A stretch of DNA of 64,000 nt from Clostridium sp. AM58-1XD. Lineage in GTDB: Bacteria > Bacillota > Clostridia > Lachnospirales > Lachnospiraceae. The notes under the pieces are model-generated. The model had not been told where the DNA came from. It did no database searches and saw only the letters and a list, made by a program, of their open reading frames with translations. Shown here piece after piece: positions 8,775 through 17,612 of the stretch (within the stretch, counting starts at the first letter, position 1; each line of letters starts with the position of its first letter). The translations under genes were made by a program, and so were the position numbers. The stretch spans positions 62,001 to 126,000 of the forward strand of contig NZ_QSDR01000006.1 in assembly GCF_003464085.1 (NCBI RefSeq), given 5' to 3'.

Positions 8775-9746
8775 TTACCTGTTTTTCGAATTTTCCGGGC
8801 AGTTCACCGGGGTATCCGGCTGTTCACCTGACAGCACCTTATGAATCTGTTCTGCCGCGTGCATGGCCATAATCACCCTGCATTCCTTCGAGTAAGAGCC
8901 CATATGAGGCGTAGCCAGCACATTTTCCATTTTCAGAAACGGGTGTTCCGAACTCACCGGTTCTTCTTCATATACGTCGGTAAACAGCCCCGCGATTTCT
9001 TTCGACCGCAGCGCTTCGATCAGTTCGTTCTCTGCTACGACCGCCCCTCTAGCGCAGTTGATCAGCTTTGCCGTCTGTTTCATCATCCGAAATTCTTTTT
9101 TCCCTACGGAACGCCTCGTTTTATCATTCAACGGCATATGCAGTGAAACAAAATCCCCTTCTCTGAACGCAGTCTCCCAATCCACAGCCGTCACATAATC
9201 CTCCGTTTGCTCTTTGGTCAAATGCGGTCCATAAGCCAGTATCTTCATATTCAGACCATAGTAGGCCTTCTTCGCAAGCAGCCTTCCGATCCTCCCATAT
9301 CCGATTATGGACAGCGTCTTTCCGCACAAATCCTCTCCCAAATGGTCTTCCTTATAAAAAAATTCCCCTTCCTTCAGTTTTTCGCAGCACAGCACCAGCT
9401 TTCTGGACAAGGCAATCATTCCACACAAGATGAATTCCGCGACCGTGTTCGTCGTAGCGTCCGGTGCGTTTGTCACCCATATCCCCAGCTCATCTGCTGC
9501 CTTTACATCCACATTGTTATATCCCGTACCCTGGCGTGATATGATCTTCAGCTTCGGAGCCGCCTCCATCTCTTTTCTTCCAATCTCAGGAACGCCCAGC
9601 CATACGGCAGAACAGTCCTTTATGGCCTCTCTCACCTCTGCTTCGTTGCTGCCGTCCGCATACATGATCTCATATCCTCTTTCTTCCAGAAAATCCACGC
9701 CTTCCCTTGCCACCGGCTGCGGTATTAATATCTTTTTCATCTGCAT
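8775..9746 (-). CDS. D-isomer-specific 2-hydroxyacid dehydrogenase (phosphoglycerate dehydrogenase type)
   Basis: 323 residues, NAD-dependent. The nucleotide-binding fold shows IIGYGRIG near residue 147; the catalytic arginine is in INCARGAVV, the glutamate in VYEEEP, and the histidine in ATPHMG. There is no C-terminal ACT domain, so it resembles catabolic SerA-like or hydroxypyruvate/glyoxylate reductases more than serine-biosynthetic SerA. It starts at ATG 9746 after AGGAGAGG. It is upstream of, and probably co-transcribed with, the sigma-54 activator, which suggests it reduces or oxidises a hydroxy acid in the same pathway. Confidence 0.9.
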   Translation of the reverse strand: MQMKKILIPQPVAREGVDFLEERGYEIMYADGSNEAEVREAIKDCSAVWLGVPEIGRKEMEAAPKLKIISRQGTGYNNVDVKAADELGIWVTNAPDATTNTVAEFILCGMIALSRKLVLCCEKLKEGEFFYKEDHLGEDLCGKTLSIIGYGRIGRLLAKKAYYGLNMKILAYGPHLTKEQTEDYVTAVDWETAFREGDFVSLHMPLNDKTRRSVGKKEFRMMKQTAKLINCARGAVVAENELIEALRSKEIAGLFTDVYEEEPVSSEHPFLKMENVLATPHMGSYSKECRVIMAMHAAEQIHKVLSGEQPDTPVNCPENSKNR

Positions 9747-9780
9747 AGTCCTCTCCTGATATTATTTTTATAAACGAATT

Positions 9781-9794
9781 AGACAAAATTGTCT
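9781..9794. promoter_or_regulatory. Palindromic operator upstream of the 2-hydroxyacid dehydrogenase gene
   Basis: AGACAAAATTGTCT is a perfect 14-base palindrome. On the minus strand it overlaps a plausible -10 region (TTGGCG, 18 bases, TCTAAT) of the dehydrogenase-activator transcript, a typical repressor position. The cognate regulator is not known. Confidence 0.5.
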
Positions 9795-9823
9795 TATAGA
9801 TCGCCAAGCCTCTAATTTATTGC

Positions 9824-10018
9824 TCATTCAATCGCAGACCATTCATCCGTTACATCTTTAGAAAATTGTGTAATTTCTTTTTCGGAAATCATATCATTCA
9901 ACGAAAGAATGTATTCTTGTATGCGTTTCTCAACGCGTTGACACCTTTTTATATAATTCACAACTACCGCATTTGTAACATAGGCATGAAGCCATTTAAA
10001 ATATTCTTTGTCGCGCAT
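9824..10018 (-). CDS. Small hypothetical protein
   Basis: 64 residues from ATG 10018, chosen because AAGGAG lies 11 bases upstream; an open frame continues to 10117 without a ribosome binding site. The product is charged and helical (DKEYFKWLHAYVTNAVVVNY, then KRVEKRIQEYI-like heptads) and ends in EWSAIE. No signal peptide, membrane segment or known domain is recognised. It lies between the dehydrogenase promoter and the terminator of the garR-dapA2 unit. Its coding status is uncertain; it could be a remnant of a larger gene. Confidence 0.45.
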   Translation of the reverse strand: MRDKEYFKWLHAYVTNAVVVNYIKRCQRVEKRIQEYILSLNDMISEKEITQFSKDVTDEWSAIE

Positions 10019-10118
10019 AGCACAATATCTCCTTAGCAGCTTTGTTTGGATTATAGCATATAAACGCATAATTGCGGTATAATTTTGCAGCGCGAAACAT
10101 TCTCCCCATAACGGCAAA

Positions 10119-10153
10119 CCGGAGGCATCTCCATAAGATGGAAACGCCTCCGG
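10119..10153 (-). terminator. Terminator hairpin after the garR-dapA2 unit
   Basis: CCGGAGGC at 10119-10126 pairs with GCCTCCGG at 10146-10153, and an inner TCCAT/ATGGA pairing extends the stem. It lies 40 bases beyond the DapA-like stop codon. A T-rich tail is weak, so this is a moderate call. Confidence 0.55.
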
Positions 10154-10192
10154 CCTGTAGGAATAAGGTTATTTAAAATTTTTAGAAACTAT

Positions 10193-11091
10193 TCAGATTA
10201 AACCTGCCTTCTGCATCTCCATTTTAATCTTGTCAAGCACCGGTCCATTTGGTGTCGGCAGATTTGGTTTATACGGCAGCCCGATCGCTCTTCCTCTCAG
10301 GTTAGCCATATCTTTTGCAGCTACAGGGAAGCTTGCCGGATCCATGGAAAGTCTGACAGGATTCAGTTTAAACTGCTCCTCCAAAGAGCCCTTGAGGTCT
10401 CCAGCCATAAACTTGTCATAAACAGCGACGATCAGTTCAGGCATGTAATTACCTGCCGTACATACGCCGCCAACTGCACCGTGGCACATGGAAGCGTAAA
10501 GCAATGTATCTTTTCCGCCGAATACTTTGAAGTCCACATCGCGGGTCCTTCTGATAAATTCAGCCGTCTGGGTGATATCACCGCTGGTATCTTTCATTCC
10601 CACAATATTCGGAACTTCATGAGCGAGGCGGTCTACCAGGTTTCCGGACATCGTATATCCTACGCGCCCCGGGTTATTGTATAACAACATCGGTGTCTCC
10701 GGGACGGATTCTGCAATCGTTTTAAAATGTTCGAACAGTTCTTCCTCCGTCGGCTTTAAAAACATAGGCTGAAGCACGGAAATACCTGCCGCACCGTTGG
10801 CCGCTGCCATTTTTGCAAGACGGCAGCACTTCTTCGTGCTGATTGCGCCGATTCCAAAGTATACAGGAACCCTTCCTGCCGCCTGGTCTACCATGATCTT
10901 CAGGCCGCGCTCCATCTCATCCTCTTCGATACATAGAACTCACCGTTGCTTCCAAAAGCAAGGACTCCAAGGATTCCGCCTTCAATAACATAGTCCACCT
11001 GAGCTCTTAATTTCGCTTCATCAATCAGTTCATTCTCATCGATCGGAGTGAGAATCGGCACGATCACACCCTTAATAAAATCTGTATTCAT
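10193..11091 (-). CDS. DapA/NanA-family aldolase or dehydratase, copy 2, frameshifted
   Basis: A close paralogue of the gene at 1358-2256. It starts at ATG 11091 after GGGGGATAG (TDFIKGVIVPILTPIDENEL) and has the YNNPGRVGY tyrosine and the Schiff-base lysine in VGMKDTSGD. The frame breaks at about 10929-10934, just after GSNGEFY: the paralogue has GVEEKEMERGL, and here EEDEMERGL appears only after restoring one base. Corrected length is 299 residues, identical to copy 1. It follows the GarR-like reductase by 23 bases, so a keto-deoxy acid cleavage giving a semialdehyde for GarR is a reasonable inference. The break is probably a sequence error. Confidence 0.85.
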
Positions 11092-11114
11092 CTTTTCTAT
11101 CCCCCGGCAGCTGA

Positions 11115-12008
11115 TTATTTATTCTCTGGCTCAACAGTAACGTTGCCAATCTTCTCATAGTACTTAACAAGGCTGGAATGATCTTCTTTCTCGTAGCCGT
11201 CAGCCTTTAAGCACTGCATCATTTCCATCAGCTGGCCTGTTAACGGCACCGGAGCAGAGATTGCATGTGCTGCATTCAGGGCATTGTTTAAATCCTTGAT
11301 ATGAAGTTCGATACGGAAACCTGGCTTAAAGTTTCTGCCTAACATCATCGGAGCCTTTGCGTCCATAACGGTAGAGCCTGCCAGTCCGCCTCTGATTGCC
11401 TGGTATACTAATTCCGGATCCGTACCTGCCTTCTTAGCGAAAGAAAGAGCTTCGCCTACTGCTGCAATGTTACATGCAACAACAATCTGATTTGCCAGCT
11501 TTGCAACGTTTCCGGATCCCAGATCACCTACATATACGACTGAACCAGCCATGACCATCAGAAGATCGTAGTATTTGTCAAATAATTCTTTCTTTCCGCC
11601 GACCATAACAGATAATGTTCCGTCGATAGCCTTCGGCTCTCCGCCGGATACAGGAGCATCCAGCATATCGATGCCCTTTGCCGCCAGCTCTGCGCCGATC
11701 TTCTTGCTCTCCACTGGATCGATAGAACTCATATCGATGACTACCGAACCTTCATGAGCGCCTTCCGCAACGCCGCCTTCTCCTAATACTGCTGCTCTTA
11801 CATGAGGAGAGTTTGGAACCATTGTGATTACAACTTCACATTTCTCAGCAACTTCTTTTCCGCTTTCTGCTGATTCGGCGCCGCAGGATACGAGATCTGC
11901 AACCGCCTCTTTATTGAAATCGAATACGACTAACTGATGTCCCGCCTTTACCAGGTTCTTGCACATTGGTCTGCCCATGATTCCTAATCCGATAAAACCT
12001 ACTTTCAT
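11115..12008 (-). CDS. garR: 3-hydroxyacid dehydrogenase, tartronate semialdehyde reductase (GarR) type
   Basis: 297 residues of the beta-hydroxyacid dehydrogenase family. The N-terminal Rossmann motif is GFIGLGIMGRPM, the substrate-binding stretch is DAPVSGGEPKAIDGTLSVMVGG, and the catalytic lysine lies in GNVAKLANQ. These match 2-hydroxy-3-oxopropionate reductases, which reduce tartronate semialdehyde to glycerate. It starts at ATG 12008 after AGAGAGG and is followed by the DapA-like gene. In aldarate catabolism an aldolase yields tartronate semialdehyde for this enzyme, which fits the pair. Other 3-hydroxy acids such as 3-hydroxyisobutyrate remain possible. Confidence 0.85.
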   Translation of the reverse strand: MKVGFIGLGIMGRPMCKNLVKAGHQLVVFDFNKEAVADLVSCGAESAESGKEVAEKCEVVITMVPNSPHVRAAVLGEGGVAEGAHEGSVVIDMSSIDPVESKKIGAELAAKGIDMLDAPVSGGEPKAIDGTLSVMVGGKKELFDKYYDLLMVMAGSVVYVGDLGSGNVAKLANQIVVACNIAAVGEALSFAKKAGTDPELVYQAIRGGLAGSTVMDAKAPMMLGRNFKPGFRIELHIKDLNNALNAAHAISAPVPLTGQLMEMMQCLKADGYEKEDHSSLVKYYEKIGNVTVEPENK

Positions 12009-12182
12009 TTTTCTTACCTCTCTTTTTCTTTTAATGTTTTCCGTAACGAGTACCGCTGCCGGGAAGTCATACCCATTCCTGTTCCCATCAGCTTATGGAC
12101 ATATTATAATCAATTTTTCATCCGGCTTTCTATTGACGGTTTGCACGAAAGTACACCGTTTTCTTATGCAAATCTTGCAAAG

Positions 12183-12242
12183 TTTCATTTTTATGAAATA
12201 ATATCGTTCCATTATTTCAAATATGTTTCAATTCTCATGAAA
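12183..12242. promoter_or_regulatory. Cluster of TTTCA/TGAAA inverted repeats upstream of garR
   Basis: TTTCAT-N4-ATGAAA lies at 12183-12198 and TTTCA-N7-TGAAA at 12226-12242. A related ATTTC-N5-GAAAT element lies at 14044-14058 upstream of the antiporter. They occupy the 405-base non-coding stretch 12009-12413 between garR and the antiporter and may be sites for the nearby degenerate activator-like regulator; this is inference. Confidence 0.4.
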
Positions 12243-12273
12243 TGAAATTACCAGTAATCGATCAATATAAATA

Positions 12274-12394
12274 AAAGAGGGTATTGCAAAAAGAATCAAT
12301 CGTTGCTGCCGATACCAGGTGTAGTGACTTGTCACCCCGGAACAGAACCCGGTATCGTTGGCGCAGCTGATCTGTCTTTTGCATTGCCCTCTTT
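12274..12394. repeat. Palindromic dispersed repeat, long form A
   Basis: A 121-base element bounded by AAAGAGGG and CCCTCTTT, with outer arms close to AAAGAGGGTATTGCAAAAAG and a GATACC/GGTATC inner stem. It aligns, in opposite orientation, with the element at 50055-50185, including the loop segment AAGTCACTACA on one strand. It lies just beyond the antiporter stop codon (minus strand), where it can act as a transcription terminator. Confidence 0.75.
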
Positions 12395-12413
12395 CAATGT
12401 TTTTTAATATGAA

Positions 12414-13967
12414 TTACGCCGCCAGTCTTCTATTGCGTTTTACGGCATACTGATGAAGTCCGAAGAATACGACCACAATACTGATTGCTGTCACTGCGAA
12501 ACCGAGAATCGGCGATACCATACCACCGACCAGGAATCCCAGCGCACTGCAGCCACCTACTGCCAGGCTGTAAGGAAGCTGTGTCCTGACATGCTGGATA
12601 TGATCCGCACCTGCTGCTGTGGAAGCCAGAATCGTCGTATCTGAAATTGGAGAACAGTGGTCACCGAATACGCCGCCGGAAAGGCATGCGCCGATCATAA
12701 GCTCGATCGGAACGCCGAAGCTGTGTGCGATCGGAAGTGCGATCGGCATCGTAATGGCCCATACGCCCCAGGAGCTTCCTGTAGAGAAGCCTACGAAAGC
12801 GCCTACCACGAAGATCAACATCGGCATGATTCCAGGAGCCACATTATTTGCTTCCAGAAGGCCGATCAGATAACCTTTCAGATCCATCATTCCAGTCAGC
12901 GATCCAATGGACCAGGCCAGTATCAGAATCAGCGGAATATCAGAGTTTAAAGATACACCCTTGCAGAACTGCGGAACCACATCCTTGAATTTCATAACGC
13001 CTGACCTTACTCCCATAAGTCCTGCAACGGCTGCAGAAATAAGGAAACTCAGGGAAATACAAAGCGTGATGCTGGAATGCATGAAGGCGCCGCCGATTCC
13101 GTTTGTCTTGGCATCGCCCGTCCACATAATCATCGCAATCAAAACGACGAACAATGTAATAATCGGAGCAAGGAAGTTCATAATCGTGATATTTTTTCCC
13201 TTGAACATGGCGTCTTCATCCATATCGTACTTTGACATGGGGATATCATTCGGTCCGATCAATTCGCCCGTCTCCATAGCTCTCTTTTCCGCATCGTACA
13301 TCGGCCCGATATCCAGCTTTGCAATGATTACAAAGAGCAGGGCAAGCATGCCGAATAATGCATAAAAGTTAAATGGAATCGCCTTGACAAAGGTAACCCA
13401 TGGATTACCCGTAATGGCAAGCGCCGCAAACTGAGCGGCTATGAGGCTCGTTGCATACGTACTGTAGCTGGTAATCGGGGAAAGGGTTGCAAATGGACAG
13501 CCCATGACGTCGCAGATATATGCCAGCTTTACCCTTGAAACTTTCAGTCTTTCAGAAATCGGTCTCATAAGAGAACCAAGTGTCAGAGTCGGTTCCGTAT
13601 AAATAAATGCAAACGCGCTGAAATAGGTAACAAGCTGAGCCTGTGTTCTCGTCTTGACCTTTTTTGACGCGATGTCGCCGAACGCCCTGGAAGCGCCGGA
13701 TACCTTAATCATGTACACAAAACCGCCGCACGCTGTAATCAGCACCAGCATTCCTGCGTTGCCTTCATTGGCAATCAGAGGAATAAAGAAATCTGAAATC
13801 ATTCTCGGCAGAGCCAGGATCGGATTCCATCCGCTGAGAATTGTGACACCGGCCCATAGTCCGATGATCAGGGAAAATACCGTCTGCTTCGTAATAAGAG
13901 CCAGTGAAATAGCAATCAGAGGCGGAAGGACAGCCAGAATCCCATAACTTGTCGTTACTGTTTCCAT
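12414..13967 (-). CDS. NhaC-family Na+/H+ antiporter-like transporter
   Basis: 517 residues from ATG 13967, chosen because AAGGAG lies nine bases upstream; ATG 13973 is the alternative. The protein has about eleven hydrophobic segments. Conserved NhaC-type stretches include LPPLIAISLALITKQ, the ITACGGFVYMIK helix, YTEPTLTLGSLMRP, GFSTGSSWGVWAITMPIALP and GGVFGDHCSPISDTTILAS. This family exchanges sodium for protons or, in some members, sodium-malate or lactate. It sits between the garR unit and the degenerate regulator. The context suggests acid uptake or ion balance during growth on organic acids. Confidence 0.88.
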   Translation of the reverse strand: METVTTSYGILAVLPPLIAISLALITKQTVFSLIIGLWAGVTILSGWNPILALPRMISDFFIPLIANEGNAGMLVLITACGGFVYMIKVSGASRAFGDIASKKVKTRTQAQLVTYFSAFAFIYTEPTLTLGSLMRPISERLKVSRVKLAYICDVMGCPFATLSPITSYSTYATSLIAAQFAALAITGNPWVTFVKAIPFNFYALFGMLALLFVIIAKLDIGPMYDAEKRAMETGELIGPNDIPMSKYDMDEDAMFKGKNITIMNFLAPIITLFVVLIAMIMWTGDAKTNGIGGAFMHSSITLCISLSFLISAAVAGLMGVRSGVMKFKDVVPQFCKGVSLNSDIPLILILAWSIGSLTGMMDLKGYLIGLLEANNVAPGIMPMLIFVVGAFVGFSTGSSWGVWAITMPIALPIAHSFGVPIELMIGACLSGGVFGDHCSPISDTTILASTAAGADHIQHVRTQLPYSLAVGGCSALGFLVGGMVSPILGFAVTAISIVVVFFGLHQYAVKRNRRLAA

Positions 13968-14001
13968 ACTCATCTTCTCCTTTTTTGTATAAACTTTTCT
14001 A

Positions 14002-14030
14002 ATCGTATAATAATGCAGTGGTTTTTTCAA
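14002..14030 (-). promoter_or_regulatory. Sigma-70 type promoter of the antiporter gene
   Basis: On the minus strand TTGAAA is separated by 17 bases from TACGAT, 35 bases upstream of the start codon. An ATTTC-N5-GAAAT repeat (14044-14058) lies just upstream. The -10 match is imperfect. Confidence 0.4.
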
Positions 14031-14059
14031 CCTTTTTCGCAAAATTTCATCAGGAAATG

Positions 14060-15947
14060 TTATGAAATCCCATATTTTTTCATTTTTCTCCACAAAGTCG
14101 TCTTGCTGATCCCCAGTTCAGCAGCCATTTTCTCTCTGTTTCCTCCAAACTTTTCCGAAGCAGCGGCGATCCTTTCCGCCTCTCCTCTTTTTCCATCCGT
14201 TCTCTGCGGCATGGAGGCGGGCGGCTGCATTCCCAAAGCTGCAGAAGGGAGGTAATATTCCGGATACAGTTCGTCCATCAGATCGCTTACATTTCTCTCA
14301 TCCAGCGTCCGTTTACCGGCCGTAAGCACAAGCCGTTCCACGAAGCTTTCCAGCTGCAGGTTATTTCCGGGCCACGCATAATCCATCATGTATTTCCATC
14401 CGCCTTCCGTTAGCGTGTGATACCGGGAATACTTCTCGCATGCATATTTAAGGCAATCGGAAATCTTCTGCTTCAGGTCCTCTTTTCTGCTCCTTAAAGG
14501 AGGCACTTCCAGGCTGAGTCCTTCCAGCAGATAGAACAGATCCTCCCGGAACGCTTTACTTACCGTTTTCTCCGCCAGCCGCGTCGATGTAGAGCATATG
14601 ATCCGGATATCCAAATGGCCTGTGCGCAGAAAATGATCCGACACGTTCGTTCTGTATCGGATCAGCTGATACAGGCGGTACTGGCAGTCAGAAGTCAGGA
14701 GTTCTCCATCTTCCAGAAACAAAGTTCCACCATTCACGGCAGACACGGCCCCCTTTTCTCCGAATATCCGCTCACGCTGTTCCTCCGGTGTCATTTCACC
14801 GCAGTTCACTGTGAGAAACGGGCCTGCGCTGCGGAGGCTGCTGTTATGAATTCCCTGAGCCAGCAGGCGGACTTCCGTTCCCGTCTCTCCCATTATAAGT
14901 ACCGGCCGCTCTGACATGGAATACAGCCTCGCTTTCCTTATGCATTCCTGCATGTTTTCAGAAAGCTGCAGAATATCACGAAAATCTCCGAGGGCAATCA
15001 GACCGGCTTTCCGTTCCCGGTTTTTCGTCCGGTCGGGCGCTTTTTTCTTCATTCTGTGGCACGTAAAGATCGCGCCTTCGGCCCTTCCTTCCACTATTAC
15101 CGGAGCGAGCGTAGCCAGTACGGCGTTGGATCCGGCCTGCAGAAACCAGGAGCAGTTTTCTTCTCCCCCCGCCATGACGCCTGACAGATGTTCCCTTGTT
15201 ATTTCCGGAAAAATATCAGACAGCAGACGGCCCGTCAGTTCTTTTTCCTCCCTGCCCATCAGCTGTTCCATCACGCGGTTCACCGAAACAGCCGTTCCGG
15301 AACCATCCAGCCTCATAACGCCGTTTGACGCATAGTCAAGCAGTGTTTCCATCTGTGCGGCATTTTTCTTTTCCGCCTCCATGGCATAGTCCATGTGCTC
15401 CGCCATCATAAATGCGGTACGGATGGCATCCTCCGTCGTAGCCAGAAACAGAGATGGGACCTCCCGCTCCCCCGCCGTCTCGATGGCCGTATTCCCTCCG
15501 ATGATCAGTCGGCGCCGTCTTCGATTGCTTCCTCCGCGGCTATACGCAGGCTTCTGTCTCCTCCTGCGTAATAAGTCCGCAGTTCGATATCATAGAGCGT
15601 ATCAAAATAGGACATATCGCAGAACATATTTTTCATCCCGATCACAGCAACCACCGGATGTGAACGTTTAACAATCTGTTTCGCTTTTGTTACGAGAAGA
15701 GCCATTTCCTGGGCAGTCATCACGATTTCCACCACCGGAACATCCGTGTATTGCTTAATCAAAGACGCCTGCAGGCTCTGGCAATAATTATGGAAGCTCC
15801 GTCTGCAATCGCATGCCTGGCCTCCACCACCGCATCCTCTGTACGTATGGCCTTCATCATCTCGATCTTATACTTCTTCTCCTGAAGAATATTATGGGCC
15901 TGGTGGAGCATCTCGTCTCTTGATACCAGCAAAACTATTTTGCCCAT
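14060..15947 (-). CDS. Degenerate sigma-54 activator-like regulator (PrpR_N-PAS-AAA+-Fis), two frameshifts
   Basis: A paralogue in architecture of the activator at 6766-8727: PrpR_N (starting GKIVLLVSRDEMLHQ), PAS (METLLDYASNGVMRLDGSG), AAA+ and a Fis helix-turn-helix (ELGISKTTLWRKMKKYG). Corrected length is about 629 residues. The frame breaks at about 15774 and 15507; restoring one base at each joins IARGLQASLIKQYTD and EDGADLIIGGNTAIE. The AAA+ core is unusual: Walker A reads GETGTEVR instead of GxTGTGKE, Walker B reads GTLFLED, and the ELFG-GAFTGA region is reduced to RIFGEKGAVSAVNGG. It therefore should not hydrolyse ATP or contact sigma-54, and may act as a plain DNA-binding regulator. 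It overlaps the Nudix gene by 13 bases. Confidence 0.82.
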
Positions 15948-16453
15948 GGAAGCCTCCAGTTCTTTATCTTTTCTTTCTTCTCTTCAGCCAGTTTCATACC
16001 GTTGAGAGCAGCTCCCTTGAGTCTGTCTCCGTCATATTCCAGCTTCAATGAGAAAAACGGCACTTCATCCCTCAGAAGCTCCATAAACAGCCGGTCGCCT
16101 TCCCACAGGTTCAAATCCTCAATGGCCGATTTCTTTACCCATTTCAATTCGCCTTCATCGCATTCGATAAGCTCTCCCCTGTAGCCGTCAGCCGTATAGA
16201 GGCACATATATTCCACAACGCCTGGTTTCGGTACAAAGGTGATAATGCCGCGGAACTGATATGAAAAAATAGTCAGCCCCGTTTCTTCCTTTACTTCTCT
16301 CACAAGGCACTCTTCCGGGCTCTCCGTGCCTTCGAAGTGACCGCCGACGCCAATCCATTTTCCATGATTGATGTCGTTCTCTTTTTTGTTACGATAGAGC
16401 ATCAAGTACTTCCCGTCATGTTCGATATAACAAAGTGTCGTCATTTTTGCCAT
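15935..16453 (-). CDS. Nudix hydrolase (8-oxo-dGTP diphosphatase-like)
   Basis: 172 residues from ATG 16453 after GGAGGGAAG; an in-frame ATG at 16468 overlaps the ribosome binding site. The Nudix box is complete: GGHFEGTESPEECLVREVKE followed by ETGL. It hydrolyses nucleoside diphosphates linked to another moiety; the MTTLCYIEHDGKYLMLYR start resembles MutT-type sanitising enzymes. Its end overlaps the start of the regulator gene by 13 bases, so the two are translationally coupled, an unusual partnership. It has its own promoter (16522-16550) and a leader hairpin. Confidence 0.88.
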   Translation of the reverse strand: MAKMTTLCYIEHDGKYLMLYRNKKENDINHGKWIGVGGHFEGTESPEECLVREVKEETGLTIFSYQFRGIITFVPKPGVVEYMCLYTADGYRGELIECDEGELKWVKKSAIEDLNLWEGDRLFMELLRDEVPFFSLKLEYDGDRLKGAALNGMKLAEEKKEKIKNWRLPWAK

Positions 16454-16474
16454 CGTTCTTCCCTCCATATATGA

Positions 16475-16507
16475 AAAGCCATCTCATCAAATATGATGGA
16501 TGGCTTT
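16475..16507 (-). other. Leader hairpin before the Nudix-regulator transcript
   Basis: AAAGCCATC pairs with GATGGCTTT, and an inner CATCA/TGATG pairing extends the stem around a four-base loop. It lies between the promoter and the GGAGGG ribosome binding site, ends in four T residues on the minus strand, and could attenuate transcription or stabilise the mRNA. Confidence 0.5.
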
Positions 16508-16521
16508 CCAAGCTTAGGATT

Positions 16522-16550
16522 ATTATATCTTACAAGAGGAATTTTGTAAA
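16522..16550 (-). promoter_or_regulatory. Sigma-70 promoter of the Nudix-regulator transcript
   Basis: On the minus strand TTTACA is separated by 17 bases from a perfect TATAAT, about 70 bases upstream of the Nudix start codon. Confidence 0.65.
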
Positions 16551-16588
16551 TATGGGCATTTTGTATAATTCATATGGAACTGCTGCAT

Positions 16589-17577
16589 TTACGCCGATAC
16601 TTTTCCGGCCGAAGCCTCTGCAGTTCCCTTTTTCTGCAGCCTCTTATGCAGCCATGCCGTAAGAAGAGGACAGAGCAGTGCAGTTATAACGCACGCAGCT
16701 GCTACCTGTGCTGTCGCTGCTGCCGCATACGGTGCCAGCGCCGGATCTGCCGCGCCGATAGCCGGAGGAGTAGCAACAGCATTGCCTGCCGTATTTCCTA
16801 CGCCTGCGCCGACAGCTGTCTTCTTTTTTCTTCCAAAGAAGAAATTGTATACCCAGTAGCAGCCAAAGCCAGTGGAAATCATAGATACCAGACCAAGGAT
16901 AATTCCAGGTACGCCAGCGTTGATTACATCCATCAGGTTCATTCCAGCGCCAAGGCAGAAGCCGTTAAAAGGAATAATAATCGGCATACCTTTTTCACAG
17001 AGCTGCCTTACATCTTCATCCAGATTGCCCAACAACATGCCAAGGCCAAGCGGAATCAAAACGGCTACAATAGCCATGAACGGAATATCTGCCATACCGG
17101 TCAGCCCCAGGGCGATCATGGTGAAGAACGGACCGTCGTTCAGAGATAAGACAGATACTGCACCTACGTCCGTCGGAACGCCATACTGTTTTGCCAGAAT
17201 GGAGTACATAACACTGTTGGAATTGGTAATAGCTGCAATAATAGCCAGAGGCGTGATGGTAAAAATACCAGCCGGTCCGAATATTTTTCCTACAAATACA
17301 CCGATGGCAACGCCAATGGCGAATTTTGTAAAGGTAAGTACCGCTCCCTTGTAAAATGGTTCTCCAATCTGCTTGACATTAATAGAAGCGCCGCAGCAGA
17401 AAATGAACATTCCTACAAATGTAGCTGCCCCCTTATTGGACAGAAGCGCTGTCGTAAATCCTCCGATTCCCAGAAAACCTGGAAAGAATGTATTGACTAC
17501 GCAGCCCAGCAGTAACGGAATAACCATCATTCCTCCGGGAAACTTTTCTACTGTTTTATGATCTTAACTGACTTCAA
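16589..17577 (-). CDS. KdgT-family (2-keto-3-deoxygluconate) permease, copy 1, likely frameshifted at the N-terminus
   Basis: About ten hydrophobic segments and strong similarity to the permease at 21651-22643. Shared motifs include GAATFVGMFIFCCGASI, ITNSNSVMYSILAKQYG, LSLNDGPFFTMIALG, GNTAGNAVATPPAIG and a C-terminal ALLCPLLTAWL. The uninterrupted frame starts only at ATG 17530, without normal ribosome-binding spacing. If the TTTT run at 17554-17557 lost one T, the frame extends to TTG 17577 behind AAAGGGGGA (KSVKIIKTVEKFPGGMMVIPLL) and yields 329 residues against 330 in copy 2. KdgT proteins import keto-deoxy sugar acids with protons; the neighbours (racemase-like, hydantoinase, FAH hydrolase) leave the true substrate open. 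Confidence 0.8.
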
Positions 17578-17612
17578 GCTTCATCCCCCTTTCGTCTTTC
17601 TATCCCTTGTTG

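Noticed and set aside
12009..12182. Sigma-54-like GGTGTACTTTCGTGCAA upstream of garR
   Set aside because: The GG-to-GC spacing is 11 instead of 10 and the -24 box is poor.
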